In this document: piece by piece, positions 1-8,049 of the stretch
Layout: every line of letters begins with the position of its first letter
Position numbering within the stretch: position 1 is the first letter of the stretch
Assembly (NCBI RefSeq): GCF_000702825.1
Contig: NZ_JNKF01000012.1
Location: 124,001-188,000 of the forward strand
Length of the DNA stretch: 64,000 bases
Source of the DNA: Prevotella sp. P6B1
Lineage (GTDB): Bacteria; Bacteroidota; Bacteroidia; Bacteroidales; Bacteroidaceae
Direction: 5' to 3'
Position numbers and translations under genes: made by a program
The notes under the pieces: generated by a model
What the model saw: only the letters and a program-made list of their open reading frames with translations
The model's database searches: none
Told to the model about the DNA's origin: nothing

Positions 1-1
1 T

Positions 2-193
2 CTGGCAGCAGGTTATAACTTCCGCCGTTCACAACAGATGAAGATTACCGACGACGAAGGTGCAGCTGCCCACGGTGCAGGCCTCTCGCTGGGAGCCGGT
101 CTGTCGCTCCAGCGGTTCAAGCTCCATTTAGGCTGGGGCAAATACCACGTCAGCACCTCATCACTACTGATTAACATATCATACACATTATGA
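2..193 (+). CDS. porQ: PorQ C-terminal fragment (type IX secretion, partial)
   Basis: Only the last 63 codons are in the window; the frame enters from the left edge and ends in TGA at 191-193. The tail reads as an outer-membrane beta-barrel end ([20 protein letters not shown], then WGKYHVS). The stop overlaps the start of cmk as ATGA, so the two genes are translationally coupled. From established knowledge, porQ precedes cmk in Porphyromonas gingivalis and many other Bacteroidales, and PorQ is an outer-membrane protein of the type IX secretion system and gliding machinery. The assignment therefore rests on the tail and on this neighbourhood, not on a full-length comparison. Confidence 0.6.
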   Translation: MAAGYNFRRSQQMKITDDEGAAAHGAGLSLGAGLSLQRFKLHLGWGKYHVSTSSLLINISYTL

Positions 194-879
194 AGAAGAT
201 AACAATTGCAATCGACGGCCACAGTTCGTGCGGTAAAAGCACGATGGCCAAAGACCTGGCCCGCGAGGTGGGCTATGTATATGTAGACACAGGCGCCATG
301 TACCGTAGCGTAACACTCTACGCCCTGCGCCATAACCTGTTTAACGAAGACGGTAGCGTGAAGACCGCCGAACTGGAACAGGAAATGCCCAACATCCAGA
401 TTTCGTTCAAGTTCAACCCCGAGACCGGTCGCCCCGACACCTATCTTAATAATGAGTGCGTGGAGCAGGAGATCCGCAGTCTTGAGGTGAGCAGCCACGT
501 CAGCCCCATAGCAGCTGTAGGTTTCGTACGCACAGCCATGGTAGCCCAACAACAGCAGATGGGTAAGGACAAAGGCGTGGTGATGGACGGACGTGACATC
601 GGTACCACGGTATTCCCCGATGCCGAACTGAAGATTTTTGTCACAGCCTCGGCCGAGGTTCGTGCCCAGCGTCGTTTCGACGAGCTGAAAGCCAAAGGCA
701 TGCCTGCCGACTATGAGGACATCCTGAAGAACGTTCAGGAACGCGATTATATCGACTCACACCGTGAGGTAAGTCCACTACGCAAAGCCGACGATGCCCT
801 TGAGTTGGATAACAGTCACATGACCATTGCAGAACAGAAACAGTGGCTTTTGGACCGTTTTAACGAACGAGCCGTATAA
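190..879 (+). CDS. cmk: Cytidylate kinase
   Basis: Cytoplasmic kinase that phosphorylates CMP and dCMP with ATP in pyrimidine nucleotide recycling. At 229 residues it has the usual length for bacterial Cmk. Visible signatures are the P-loop at residues 10-18 (GHSSCGKST), the CMP-binding segment near residues 31-39 (YVDTGAMYR), and the [14 protein letters not shown] block near residue 135, which is typical of the family. The start at 190 overlaps the porQ stop. No terminator follows; the next gene has its own promoter. Confidence 0.97.
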   Translation: MKKITIAIDGHSSCGKSTMAKDLAREVGYVYVDTGAMYRSVTLYALRHNLFNEDGSVKTAELEQEMPNIQISFKFNPETGRPDTYLNNECVEQEIRSLEVSSHVSPIAAVGFVRTAMVAQQQQMGKDKGVVMDGRDIGTTVFPDAELKIFVTASAEVRAQRRFDELKAKGMPADYEDILKNVQERDYIDSHREVSPLRKADDALELDNSHMTIAEQKQWLLDRFNERAV

Positions 880-938
880 AAATTGTTCTTTTTGCGTATT
901 TTTCTCGTCATTTTTTCGCTTTTCTATATTTTTTTGGC

Positions 939-947
939 TACCTTTGC
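939..947 (+). promoter_or_regulatory. Bacteroidetes -7 element for the FadL-type porin gene
   Basis: TACCTTTGC matches the TAnnTTTG -7 consensus of the Bacteroidetes housekeeping sigma factor. It lies 29 bases upstream of the ATG at 976, after a T-rich stretch. No strong -33 TTTG is evident. Confidence 0.75.
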
Positions 948-975
948 AGCCGAAATTCATTAGAATCTGAAGAAA

Positions 976-2304
976 ATGACGAGAAAATTATTTATTTTAG
1001 CCTTATTGGCTATGGCTACAACAGCCACTGTCCACGCTGGTGGACTCATGACCAACACAAATTATCACATAGCATTCGACCGTATGTTTGCACGTGGAGC
1101 ATCAACCGAAATTGATGCAGCCTACAGCAACCCTGCTGGCCTGGCTTGGGGCCACGAGGGATTCCAGTTTTCCCTGAACTTCCAGAAGCCTTGGCAGTAT
1201 CGTAACATCGAGGCAGTAACAACAGCTGGCAGTCAGAAGTTTGAAGGTAAAGCCTCTGCCCCCATCGTGCCTGCTCTGTTCGCCTCATACAAAAAAGGAA
1301 ACTGGGCATTCTCTACCATGATTGGTATCGTGGGAAGTGGCGGTTTCGTAGAGTACAAAGAGGGTGTACCCATGTTCAACATGCTCGTACAAGGCATGTT
1401 AGGTCAGATGAACATCGCCCCGAACAGCTATAAGATTGACTCTGAGATGAAGGGCAAACAATACATCTACGGCGGTCAGGTTAACATCACCCGCAAGATC
1501 AACGACAACTTCTCGGCTTCAATCGGACTGCGTGCCAACTACTACGACGGTTACTACCGTGGTCACGTATTAGCCAACGAGCATGCTCAGTTAGGCGATC
1601 TGACCACACTCGCACTCGATGTTGATCAGCGTGGTTGGGGTTTCGCGCCCATCGTAAGCTTCGACTACCACAACGGTCCACTCACTATCGGTGCCCGCTA
1701 CGAGTTCCGCACCAAGATTGAGACCGAGAACAAGACCAACACCCTGAACGCTGGTCTTGGCACAAACCTTCAGGCCATGTTGATGCAGAGCAATCCTGCT
1801 GCGTTGCAACAGATTGCCACTACCCTCGGCACCTACACAGCCGAATACCAGGACGGTGTGAAGACCCGCTACGATATGCCCTCGCTCTTTGTAGCTGCAG
1901 TAGGTTATGAATTCTCGCCCAAACTGCGCGGTGCAGTAGAATACCACTTCTTCGATGACAAGCACGCCAAGATGGCAGGCAACCGTCAGAAGGAGCTGGA
2001 GCATGGCACCCACGAGATTCTGGCAGGTGTAGAGTACGACATCAACGATAAGTTCACCATCAGCTGCGGTGGTCAGCGTACCGACTACGGTCTCTCTGAC
2101 AACTATCAGAAGGATACCTCATTCGCCTGCGACAGCTACAGCGTAGGTTGCGGTGGTGCCTGGAACATCAACGACAAGATGCGTCTGAACGTCAGCTACT
2201 TCTGCACCCTGTATAGCGACTACAACAAGCCAGCCAGCTATGGCTCAGAAGTCTACAGCCGCACCAACCACGTGATTGGCGTAGGTTTAGACTATAGATT
2301 TTAA
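976..2304 (+). CDS. OmpP1/FadL/TodX-type outer-membrane porin
   Basis: A 442-residue outer-membrane barrel protein, probably a channel for hydrophobic molecules. Residues 1-21 form a Sec signal peptide ending TVHA. The mature start is followed by ASTEIDAAYSNPAGLAW; the NPAG motif after a short N-terminal hatch-like segment is characteristic of FadL-family proteins. The chain shows alternating aromatic and polar strands throughout and ends in an aromatic residue (DYRF), as barrel proteins do. The ATG at 976 follows its own -7 element. It is monocistronic and converges with folK. The substrate cannot be told from sequence. Confidence 0.85.
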   Translation: MTRKLFILALLAMATTATVHAGGLMTNTNYHIAFDRMFARGASTEIDAAYSNPAGLAWGHEGFQFSLNFQKPWQYRNIEAVTTAGSQKFEGKASAPIVPALFASYKKGNWAFSTMIGIVGSGGFVEYKEGVPMFNMLVQGMLGQMNIAPNSYKIDSEMKGKQYIYGGQVNITRKINDNFSASIGLRANYYDGYYRGHVLANEHAQLGDLTTLALDVDQRGWGFAPIVSFDYHNGPLTIGARYEFRTKIETENKTNTLNAGLGTNLQAMLMQSNPAALQQIATTLGTYTAEYQDGVKTRYDMPSLFVAAVGYEFSPKLRGAVEYHFFDDKHAKMAGNRQKELEHGTHEILAGVEYDINDKFTISCGGQRTDYGLSDNYQKDTSFACDSYSVGCGGAWNINDKMRLNVSYFCTLYSDYNKPASYGSEVYSRTNHVIGVGLDYRF

Positions 2305-2315
2305 TTTTTATCAAT

Positions 2316-2738
2316 TCAATCTCTAATTTCGCGAAGCGGGATCATCACAAAGTCGCGCTTCAACATCAGGGGGTGGGGAATCTGCAAGTCGGGTTCATCC
2401 ACCCTCAGATCGTCATATAGCAGAATGTCTATATCTATCAGGCGGTCGGCATAGTGACCGCCAACCGATTTATGCGTGCGTCCTAATTCACGCTCAATCT
2501 GCTGCGTGGCGAGCAGCACCTCGCGAGGCGACAACATGGTCTCACAAAGCACAGCTGCATTGACAAAACGGTTATCCGACTCGAACCCCCAGGGCTCGGT
2601 CGAAATAAGAGAGGACTGGCGCAGCACCAGTCCTACTCTCTCGCCGATAAGCGATATAGCCTTACGGATATTCTCTTCCTTGTCGCCGAGATTACTCCCC
2701 AGACTCAGGAATACCCGATGTAACTCTTCACTATTCAC
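2316..2738 (-). CDS. folK: HPPK (6-hydroxymethyl-dihydropterin pyrophosphokinase)
   Basis: Transfers pyrophosphate from ATP to 6-hydroxymethyl-7,8-dihydropterin in folate synthesis. The 140-residue length is normal for a single-domain FolK. Signatures are FLSLGSNLGDKEENI at the N terminus and DRLIDIDILLYDD near residues 98-110, which carries the Mg-binding aspartates. The start is unusual: the family usually begins with Met immediately before the H-x-V-x-LSLGSN strand, but here that position reads TTA. The only usable upstream start in frame is GTG at 2738, which lies inside a 7-bp repeat array, so residues 1-4 (MNSE) come from repeat sequence. It is the last gene of the ftsX-to-folK operon. 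Confidence 0.93.
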   Translation of the reverse strand: MNSEELHRVFLSLGSNLGDKEENIRKAISLIGERVGLVLRQSSLISTEPWGFESDNRFVNAAVLCETMLSPREVLLATQQIERELGRTHKSVGGHYADRLIDIDILLYDDLRVDEPDLQIPHPLMLKRDFVMIPLREIRD

Positions 2739-2758
2739 TATTCACTATTCACTAATTA
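2724..2758. repeat. Heptamer tandem array between queA and folK
   Basis: Five 7-bp units read on the plus strand: CTCTTCA, CTATTCA three times, then CTAATTA. In the direction of transcription (minus) they read as TAGTGAA-type units. The array contains the queA stop codon (TAA, 2756-2758) and the GTG start of folK (2738). Confidence 0.85.
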
Positions 2759-3820
2759 GTCGTCCAGCATCAGGATAGCATCGCCATAGCAACCGAACTT
2801 ATATCCCTCCTTGAGGGCACGCTGATAGCCTTCGTACAGCAGCTCATAGCCTACAAACGAAGCCTCGGTCATCATCATAGGCGACTCAGGGTGATAGAAA
2901 TTACCGATCATCGAGTTGCACAAGCCGAACTCGTATGGTGGGAAGATGAACTTGTTGGTCCATCCCTCAAACTCCTTCAGCATACCGTCGGTACCTACTG
3001 CACTCTCGGTGGCACGGGCGGTGCTCACACCTACGCAGCACACACGGTGACCATTCTCCTTGGCAGTATTCACAATATCGCAAGCCTCCTTAGGAATAAA
3101 CATCTGCTCGCTCGACATCTTATGCTTGGTGAGATCCTCCACCTCGATGGCATCGAAGTTGCCCAATCCGCAGTGCAAGGTGATAAAGGCAAAGTTGATA
3201 CCCTTGATCTCCATGCGCTTCATGAGCTCACGACTGAAGTGCAGACCAGTGGCAGGTGCAGTCACAGCACCCTCGTTCTTGGCATAGATAGTCTGGAAGT
3301 TAGTCATATCCTCCTCGTTAGCCGGACGGCGGTCGATGATATAACGTGGCAGCGGAGCCTCACCCAGTCCGAAGAGCATCTCCTTGAACTCATCGTGAGG
3401 ACAGTCATAGAGAAAACGCAGCGTACGACCACGGCTGGTAGTGTTATCAATCACCTCAGCCACCATGGGTCCATCTTCCTCGAAGAACAGTTTGTTGCCG
3501 ATACGGATCTTACGGGCAGGCTCAACCAGCACATCCCACAGACGCTGATCAGCATTCAGCTCACGCAGCAGGAACACCTCAATCTTGGCATCGGTCTTCT
3601 CCTTGGTACCGTACAGACGGGCAGGGAACACCTTCGTGTCGTTAAAGATAAAGGCATCGTCCTCATCAAAGTAATCGAGAATATTACGGAAATCAAGTCC
3701 CGACTCGATACGCTTACTCTTACGGTGCAACACCATCAACTTGCACTCGTCGCGGTGGAATGGCGGCTCGAGCGCAATCTGCTCTTCAGGTAACTTAAAC
3801 TTAAACTGTGATAACTTCAT
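2756..3820 (-). CDS. queA: tRNA preQ1(34) S-adenosylmethionine ribosyltransferase-isomerase
   Basis: Adds the ribosyl moiety of S-adenosylmethionine to preQ1 in tRNA to form epoxyqueuosine. The 354-residue length fits QueA. Visible family blocks are the N-terminal FKLPEEQIALEPP, the FIFNDTKVFPARLYGTK strand, and the TAPATGLHFSRELMKRM and FITLHCGLGNF segments near residues 190-220. The start ATG at 3820 lies just after a heptamer array that follows truB. It is co-transcribed with truB upstream and folK downstream. Confidence 0.96.
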   Translation of the reverse strand: MKLSQFKFKLPEEQIALEPPFHRDECKLMVLHRKSKRIESGLDFRNILDYFDEDDAFIFNDTKVFPARLYGTKEKTDAKIEVFLLRELNADQRLWDVLVEPARKIRIGNKLFFEEDGPMVAEVIDNTTSRGRTLRFLYDCPHDEFKEMLFGLGEAPLPRYIIDRRPANEEDMTNFQTIYAKNEGAVTAPATGLHFSRELMKRMEIKGINFAFITLHCGLGNFDAIEVEDLTKHKMSSEQMFIPKEACDIVNTAKENGHRVCCVGVSTARATESAVGTDGMLKEFEGWTNKFIFPPYEFGLCNSMIGNFYHPESPMMMTEASFVGYELLYEGYQRALKEGYKFGCYGDAILMLDD

Positions 3821-3831
3821 ATTTTAATAAT

Positions 3832-3859
3832 TTCACTATTCACTAATCACTCTTCACTC
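3832..3859. repeat. Heptamer tandem array between truB and queA
   Basis: Four 7-bp units on the plus strand (TTCACTA, TTCACTA, ATCACTC, TTCACTC). On the transcribed sense they read GTGAAGA, GTGATTA, GTGAATA and so on, beginning at the truB TGA stop (3858-3860). It separates truB from the queA start. Confidence 0.8.
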
Positions 3860-4565
3860 AATCGAGGTCTTCACTCAAATTCTCTTCCAGCCATGCAGGA
3901 AACTCATCGAAGGTGAGACAGTCCTCCAGTCTGACATCACCCACACGGGTACGACAGAGTGCTGTCAGATGGGCACCACTGCCCAAAGCCTCACCGATGT
4001 CACGGGCCAGCGAGCGGATATAGGTACCCTTTCCACAGCCCACACGTATCTGCAGCTGCATCTTCTCAGGATCGAAATCCACGAGTTCGATCTCATCGAT
4101 ACGCACCGGTTTCTCGGCCAACTGGTGATCGCTACCCTTGCGGGCCAGTTCGTACGCACGGTCGCCCCCCACCTTACAGGCAGAGAACAGCGGCGGACGC
4201 TGCATGATATCACCAACAAACTTAGGCAGTGTCTGCTCTATCAGCTCTCGGGTGATATGACCAGTGGGATAGGTCTGATCCACCTCGTGCTCCAAATCGT
4301 AACTGGGCGTAGTGGCACCTAACTGCAGGGTAGCCGTATATTCCTTGGAGTGCTGCTGCAGAACCTCAATCTGTTTGGTGGCCTTGCCGGTACACAGCAC
4401 TAACACACCTGTAGCCAGGGGATCGAGCGTGCCGGCATGTCCCATTTTCACACGTTTCACATGCAAGCGTTTCGACAGCACATAACGGATATGTGCCAGC
4501 GCCCCAAAGCTCGACATGCGATAGGGCTTATTAATATAGATATATGCTCCTTCCTGGAAATTCAT
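3858..4565 (-). CDS. truB: tRNA pseudouridine(55) synthase
   Basis: Converts U55 of tRNA to pseudouridine. It is a 235-residue protein of the short Bacteroidetes type without a clear C-terminal PUA domain. The catalytic block KMGHAGTLDPLATGVL at residues 40-55 places the catalytic aspartate at residue 48. RPPLFSACKVGGDRAYELAR and CGKGTYIRSLARDIG are further family motifs. The ATG overlaps the uppP stop by one base (TAATG), so the two are translationally coupled. The stop lies at the edge of a heptamer array. Confidence 0.96.
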   Translation of the reverse strand: MNFQEGAYIYINKPYRMSSFGALAHIRYVLSKRLHVKRVKMGHAGTLDPLATGVLVLCTGKATKQIEVLQQHSKEYTATLQLGATTPSYDLEHEVDQTYPTGHITRELIEQTLPKFVGDIMQRPPLFSACKVGGDRAYELARKGSDHQLAEKPVRIDEIELVDFDPEKMQLQIRVGCGKGTYIRSLARDIGEALGSGAHLTALCRTRVGDVRLEDCLTFDEFPAWLEENLSEDLD

Positions 4566-5422
4566 TAATCAACCATTGCTAGTGACTGCCCCATGAGAAG
4601 CATTATAATAATGATACTACCTACCACGATACGATAGATACCAAAAGCCTTGAATCCGTATTTGGTAATGTAGTTTACAAACCACTTCATGGCCAGAAGA
4701 GCCACTACAAACGCAATTACACTACCAAGTATAAGCATAGTGATGTTGTGGCTTGTGGCCCATGCAGTATCTTCCTTCAGCAGGTCGAGCAAATCGAGCA
4801 GTGTAGCACCAGCCATAGTTGGCACAGCCAGGAAGAATGAGAACTTGGCAGCACGACGGCGGGTAAGTCCCTGAGTCATACCTCCTACGATGGTAGCCAT
4901 CGAACGAGATACACCAGGAATCACAGAGATACACTGGAAAAGACCAATCATGAAGGAACGACGCTCGTCGACCTTATTATCCTCGCTACCCTTATTAAAC
5001 AGTCTGTCGCAGAAGAGCATGAACACACCACCCAGAACCAGCATGATAGCAACTACCTCTACGCTATCAAGCAGCCAGTCGAGCAAGCCAGACTTCTTGG
5101 CAAGAAGTCCGATAACTACTGCAGGAAGCACTCCCACAATCAGTATCCAGTAGAAATTGTACTTATGCTTAAGCTTCTGCCAAAGCGAGCTACCCTGAGG
5201 AGCAGGTGTATTATCAAACTCAAAGAAACGCTTCCAGTACAAGCATACCACCGACAAGATGGCGCCAAACTGGATAATAAACGTGAAGGCATGTACAAAG
5301 GGATCGCCCTGAGGTACACCTAACAGATTCTGTGCTATAATCATGTGGCCTGTCGAAGAAACAGGCAGAAACTCAGTCAATCCCTCTACAATAGCAATAA
5401 TAATAGTCTGAATCCAATCCAT
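4565..5422 (-). CDS. uppP: Undecaprenyl-diphosphate phosphatase
   Basis: Integral membrane phosphatase that recycles undecaprenyl pyrophosphate to the lipid carrier used for peptidoglycan and surface glycans; loss or overproduction of this family affects bacitracin sensitivity. It has 285 residues and about eight hydrophobic segments. The two active-site blocks are present: EGLTEFLPVSSTGH at residues 13-26 and the PGVSRSMATI block near residue 168. It is the third gene of the ftsX operon, ten bases after DUF3098. Confidence 0.96.
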   Translation of the reverse strand: MDWIQTIIIAIVEGLTEFLPVSSTGHMIIAQNLLGVPQGDPFVHAFTFIIQFGAILSVVCLYWKRFFEFDNTPAPQGSSLWQKLKHKYNFYWILIVGVLPAVVIGLLAKKSGLLDWLLDSVEVVAIMLVLGGVFMLFCDRLFNKGSEDNKVDERRSFMIGLFQCISVIPGVSRSMATIVGGMTQGLTRRRAAKFSFFLAVPTMAGATLLDLLDLLKEDTAWATSHNITMLILGSVIAFVVALLAMKWFVNYITKYGFKAFGIYRIVVGSIIIIMLLMGQSLAMVD

Positions 5423-5431
5423 ATCTTATTA

Positions 5432-5656
5432 TTAATCTTTTGGTTTTCTAACAACAGCATATATCATTGACACAAAGCCGAACAGACAAACCACAGGTGC
5501 CACCTTGGTACGGCGCACACTGAAAATATCGGGTTCGAACGTGGTGTCGGTAGAGTTAGGACCTACCATCAGCAAGAAGCCAATCACCACGATGACCATG
5601 CCGATTGCCAACAATATAAAGTTGGTCTTATCGAATGCAAAATTCTTTTTATCCAT
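5432..5656 (-). CDS. DUF3098 small membrane protein
   Basis: A 74-residue protein with two hydrophobic segments, about residues 11-31 and 52-68, joined by a polar loop (GPNSTDTTFEPDIFSVRRTK). The length, the opening NFAFDKTNFILLAIGMVIVVIGF and the position between ftsX and uppP match the DUF3098 family of Bacteroidetes. Function is unknown; the setting suggests a link to cell-envelope assembly or division. The start ATG at 5656 follows a heptamer array. Confidence 0.85.
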   Translation of the reverse strand: MDKKNFAFDKTNFILLAIGMVIVVIGFLLMVGPNSTDTTFEPDIFSVRRTKVAPVVCLFGFVSMIYAVVRKPKD

Positions 5657-5658
5657 AT

Positions 5659-5686
5659 CTATTCACTAATCACTATTCACTAAATT
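5659..5686. repeat. Heptamer tandem array between ftsX and DUF3098
   Basis: Units CTATTCA, CTAATCA, CTATTCA and CTAAATT on the plus strand. On the coding sense these read AATTTAG, TGAATAG, TGATTAG, TGAATAG. The TAG stop of ftsX (5680-5682) is part of the first sense unit. Confidence 0.8.
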
Positions 5687-6558
5687 TTATATAGTTCTCC
5701 TGCCGACATACGGAGGAACTTGTTCACCGAGATATACGAGCAGGCAGCTGTGATGATGATACCGAACAGCAGTACTGCCACAGCGGTAATCACGAGTTCG
5801 CGCCAGGTGATGATGGTCAGCATGTTAGGCTCATAATAGTAGAGTCCGTACACACAACCGCCCAATACAGCGATAGCTATCAGCGCTGCAATCACGCCCA
5901 CCAGCAAAGCCTGTTTCATAAACGGTGCTCGGATAAAACTCCACGAAGCGCCCACCAATTTCATCGTATGGATGATGAAACGGCGAGAATACACGCTCAG
6001 CCGCACGGTGTTGTTGATCAGCGAGAACGACACAAACGTGAGCAGAACGGCTAATGCCAGCAGCACCAGGTTCACCTTGGTCAGGTTCTGGTTCACGCTG
6101 TCCATCAGGTCCACCTGATAAGCCACATCCGTCACCTTCGGGTTCTTCTGCAGCTCTTTGGCAATCCATTTCAACGAGTCGCGGTTGGCATAGTCAGAGT
6201 GCAGTTGCAACTCCAACGTTGCCGGGAAGGGATTCACTCCTAAGAACTCCGACGGATCCGATCCCATCGCCTCGCTCTGTTCCTTCAGTGCCTGTTCCTT
6301 GCTGATGTAATCGATGTTTTTTGAATAGGGACGATGATACAGGTCGCGACACAACAGTTTTGCGCCGTTCACCGATACGTCGTCGCTCAGCATCACCGTC
6401 ACGGTAAGGTTCTCTTTCACCCACTGTGACAGATTACGAGAGATCTGGACTGAAAATACCACCAGTCCAAGCAAAACCAGCACCATCGCCGTACTAATGC
6501 AAAGTGTTACCAACTGCACACCGCGACGGTTGCCAGCATCATTTTTTCGTCTTTTCAT
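5680..6558 (-). CDS. ftsX: Cell division protein FtsX (permease-like)
   Basis: Membrane partner of the FtsE ATPase; the complex controls septal peptidoglycan hydrolases. The architecture is right: a short basic N-terminal tail, a first membrane helix (about residues 15-40), an extracytoplasmic domain to about residue 165 containing TVMLSDDVSV and DRDLYHRP-like segments, then three helices in the FtsX permease domain. I start it at the ATG at 6558 (MKRRKNDAGNRRG, 292 residues). A longer TTG-initiated frame to 6594 would overlap the -7 promoter element at 6591-6599. ftsE is not adjacent. It heads a conserved Bacteroidetes operon. Confidence 0.92.
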   Translation of the reverse strand: MKRRKNDAGNRRGVQLVTLCISTAMVLVLLGLVVFSVQISRNLSQWVKENLTVTVMLSDDVSVNGAKLLCRDLYHRPYSKNIDYISKEQALKEQSEAMGSDPSEFLGVNPFPATLELQLHSDYANRDSLKWIAKELQKNPKVTDVAYQVDLMDSVNQNLTKVNLVLLALAVLLTFVSFSLINNTVRLSVYSRRFIIHTMKLVGASWSFIRAPFMKQALLVGVIAALIAIAVLGGCVYGLYYYEPNMLTIITWRELVITAVAVLLFGIIITAACSYISVNKFLRMSAGELYKI

Positions 6559-6590
6559 TAATTTACGTACGTAAAAATTCGAATTCGGCT

Positions 6591-6599
6591 GCAAAGATA
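6591..6599 (-). promoter_or_regulatory. -7 element of the ftsX-folK operon
   Basis: TATCTTTGC on the minus strand, 32 bases ahead of the ftsX ATG at 6558. It fits TAnnTTTG and rules out an earlier translation start. Confidence 0.75.
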
Positions 6600-6674
6600 C
6601 ACAAAAATTTAGACATAAGCATACATGAACAAATATTTTTTTAGTCTTTTGTTCTTTTTATCTCACAAAAAGCG

Positions 6675-6683
6675 TACCTTTGC
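6675..6683 (+). promoter_or_regulatory. -7 element of the radical SAM gene
   Basis: TACCTTTGC, seven bases upstream of the ATG at 6691. Together with the minus element at 6591 it forms a divergent promoter pair. Confidence 0.75.
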
Positions 6684-6690
6684 ACCCGAT

Positions 6691-7467
6691 ATGAGTACCA
6701 TTATTTATCCATCGCCCATTTTCGGGCCCGTTCATAGTCGCCGACTTGGCATTTCGCTCGGCATCAACCTATTGCCAGCCGACGGTAAGGTGTGCAGTTT
6801 CGACTGCATCTATTGTGAGTGTGGTTTCAACGAAGACCATCGCCCCACCCTTCCTATGCCTACGCGCCAGGAAGTAGCCGAGAAGCTCGAAGCCAAATTG
6901 CAGCAGATGAGTGCCGAAGGTCAGCTGCCCGACGTGCTGACCTTTGCCGGCAATGGCGAGCCCACCTGTCATCCGCATTTTGCCGAGATTATCGACGATG
7001 TGATCCGTCTGCGCAACCAGTATTGCCCCAGCGCCAGGGTATCGGTACTCAGCAATTCCACGATGATCCACCGTCAGCAGGTGCATGATGCCCTGATGAA
7101 GGTAGATAATAACATCCTGAAACTCGACACCGTAGATCCTTTATATATTAATAAGGTTGATCATCCCAACGGCACCTACGATGTAGCCCAGATTATCGAT
7201 CGATTGAAAGCCTTTAATGGTCATGTCATCATCCAGACCATGTTCATGCGTGGCACATGCAACGGCGAGAGCATCGACAACACCAGCGAGCACTATGTGG
7301 CACCCTGGCTCGAAGCCGTCAAGGCCATCAAGCCCCAGCAGGTGATGATCTACACCATCGACCGCGAGACGCCTGCGCAAGGCTTGGAGAAAGCCACCCA
7401 CGAGCAACTCGACGCCATCCGCGACCGTGTCATCGCCGCCGGCATCCCCTGCACCGCGTCGTACTAA
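6691..7467 (+). CDS. Radical SAM protein (wyosine-synthase-like COG0731 type)
   Basis: A 258-residue radical SAM enzyme. The iron-sulfur motif is CSFDCIYC, with cysteines at residues 35, 39 and 42 (C-x3-C-x2-C). TFAGNGEPTCHP near residue 90 is the glycine-rich SAM-binding GGEP equivalent. The opening PIFGPVHSRRLGISLGINLLP is typical of the COG0731 group, named after archaeal tRNA wyosine synthase, but the reaction of bacterial members is not established. I chose the ATG at 6691 because the -7 promoter element sits inside the longer frame that starts at 6625. A strong terminator follows. Confidence 0.88.
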   Translation: MSTIIYPSPIFGPVHSRRLGISLGINLLPADGKVCSFDCIYCECGFNEDHRPTLPMPTRQEVAEKLEAKLQQMSAEGQLPDVLTFAGNGEPTCHPHFAEIIDDVIRLRNQYCPSARVSVLSNSTMIHRQQVHDALMKVDNNILKLDTVDPLYINKVDHPNGTYDVAQIIDRLKAFNGHVIIQTMFMRGTCNGESIDNTSEHYVAPWLEAVKAIKPQQVMIYTIDRETPAQGLEKATHEQLDAIRDRVIAAGIPCTASY

Positions 7468-7521
7468 GAGAATGTAACATTAACCTCCAACTCAACTCAT
7501 ATTGACTGGGGACACTATATG

Positions 7522-7549
7522 GGCTTGCATCATTTTGCAAGCCTTTTTT
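7522..7549 (+). terminator. Intrinsic terminator after the radical SAM gene
   Basis: Perfect 8-bp stem GGCTTGCA/TGCAAGCC with a six-base loop, followed by six T residues. Confidence 0.88.
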
Positions 7550-7575
7550 GTTGTTTTGAGGCATCTCTATGTTAA

Positions 7576-7872
7576 AAAGCATGTAACATCGGCCCGCAAA
7601 GCATCTACAAAACCACCTTTTTCCGCTATCTGCTACCACCCGCACTAAGGGCATACTATCACGAGAACTCGAGCAACTCATTTACGACAAAGGACGACCA
7701 GATTGCCCTTGTTGAGGTCAGTCTCGTCATGAAAAAGCTCGGCTATAGATCGGAACGTAACAGCAAAGGCTGTTTCTACAAGCTTTTCGAAATGGACGCC
7801 AACGAGAGTCAACGCGTCATTTCGAACATGATTCATGGCAATGAGTGTAATGAGTGCAGCGATATTTCCTAA
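7576..7872 (+). pseudogene. C-terminal remnant of a larger protein (possibly VirE/DUF3987 type)
   Basis: An open frame of 98 codons from a TAA at 7573 to TAA at 7870 with no start codon at its 5' end; the first in-frame ATG (7729) would give only 47 residues. The translation (FFRYLLPPALRAYYHENS, then LVMKKLGYRSERN, then GCFYKLFEM) has the composition of a real C-terminal winged-helix-like domain. Its position ahead of an HTH protein, an HU protein and a smalltalk peptide is where Bacteroidales usually carry a VirE/DUF3987 primase-like gene, so I read it as that gene's stump. The family link is inference. The surrounding 7468-8049 has no intact gene. Confidence 0.45.
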
Positions 7873-7979
7873 CTTTCTCTATATAAATATATTCACCTCG
7901 AAACAAATGTATTTCTATAACAAAAGTTTGATATTCTCATTACACTCGTTACACTAACATTATTATGGTTTTAAAAAAA

Positions 7980-8045
7980 CAAGTTAGTTTTACCTCGTCA
8001 TCAAGTTACTTTTCATGCAGAATCAACTTACTTTTCAACCACAAT
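7980..8045 (+). repeat. Three imperfect direct repeats with a 22-bp period
   Basis: Repeats start at 7980, 8002 and 8024, each opening with CAASTTASTTTT. They end five bases before the ATG of the small HTH gene, so they may be a regulator-binding array or a promoter-proximal operator. Each contains a TTAcTTTTC-like run close to, but not matching, the TAnnTTTG consensus. Confidence 0.6.
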
Positions 8046-8049
8046 CAAT

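Noticed and set aside
2891-3793. A 300-codon open frame on the plus strand
   Set aside because: It lies opposite queA, which has full family motifs. The translation is rich in His, Thr and Leu with no motif, as expected of an antisense shadow.
6559-6594. TTG start extending FtsX by 12 residues
   Set aside because: The -7 promoter element occupies this stretch, so it would hardly be transcribed; the ATG at 6558 is better.
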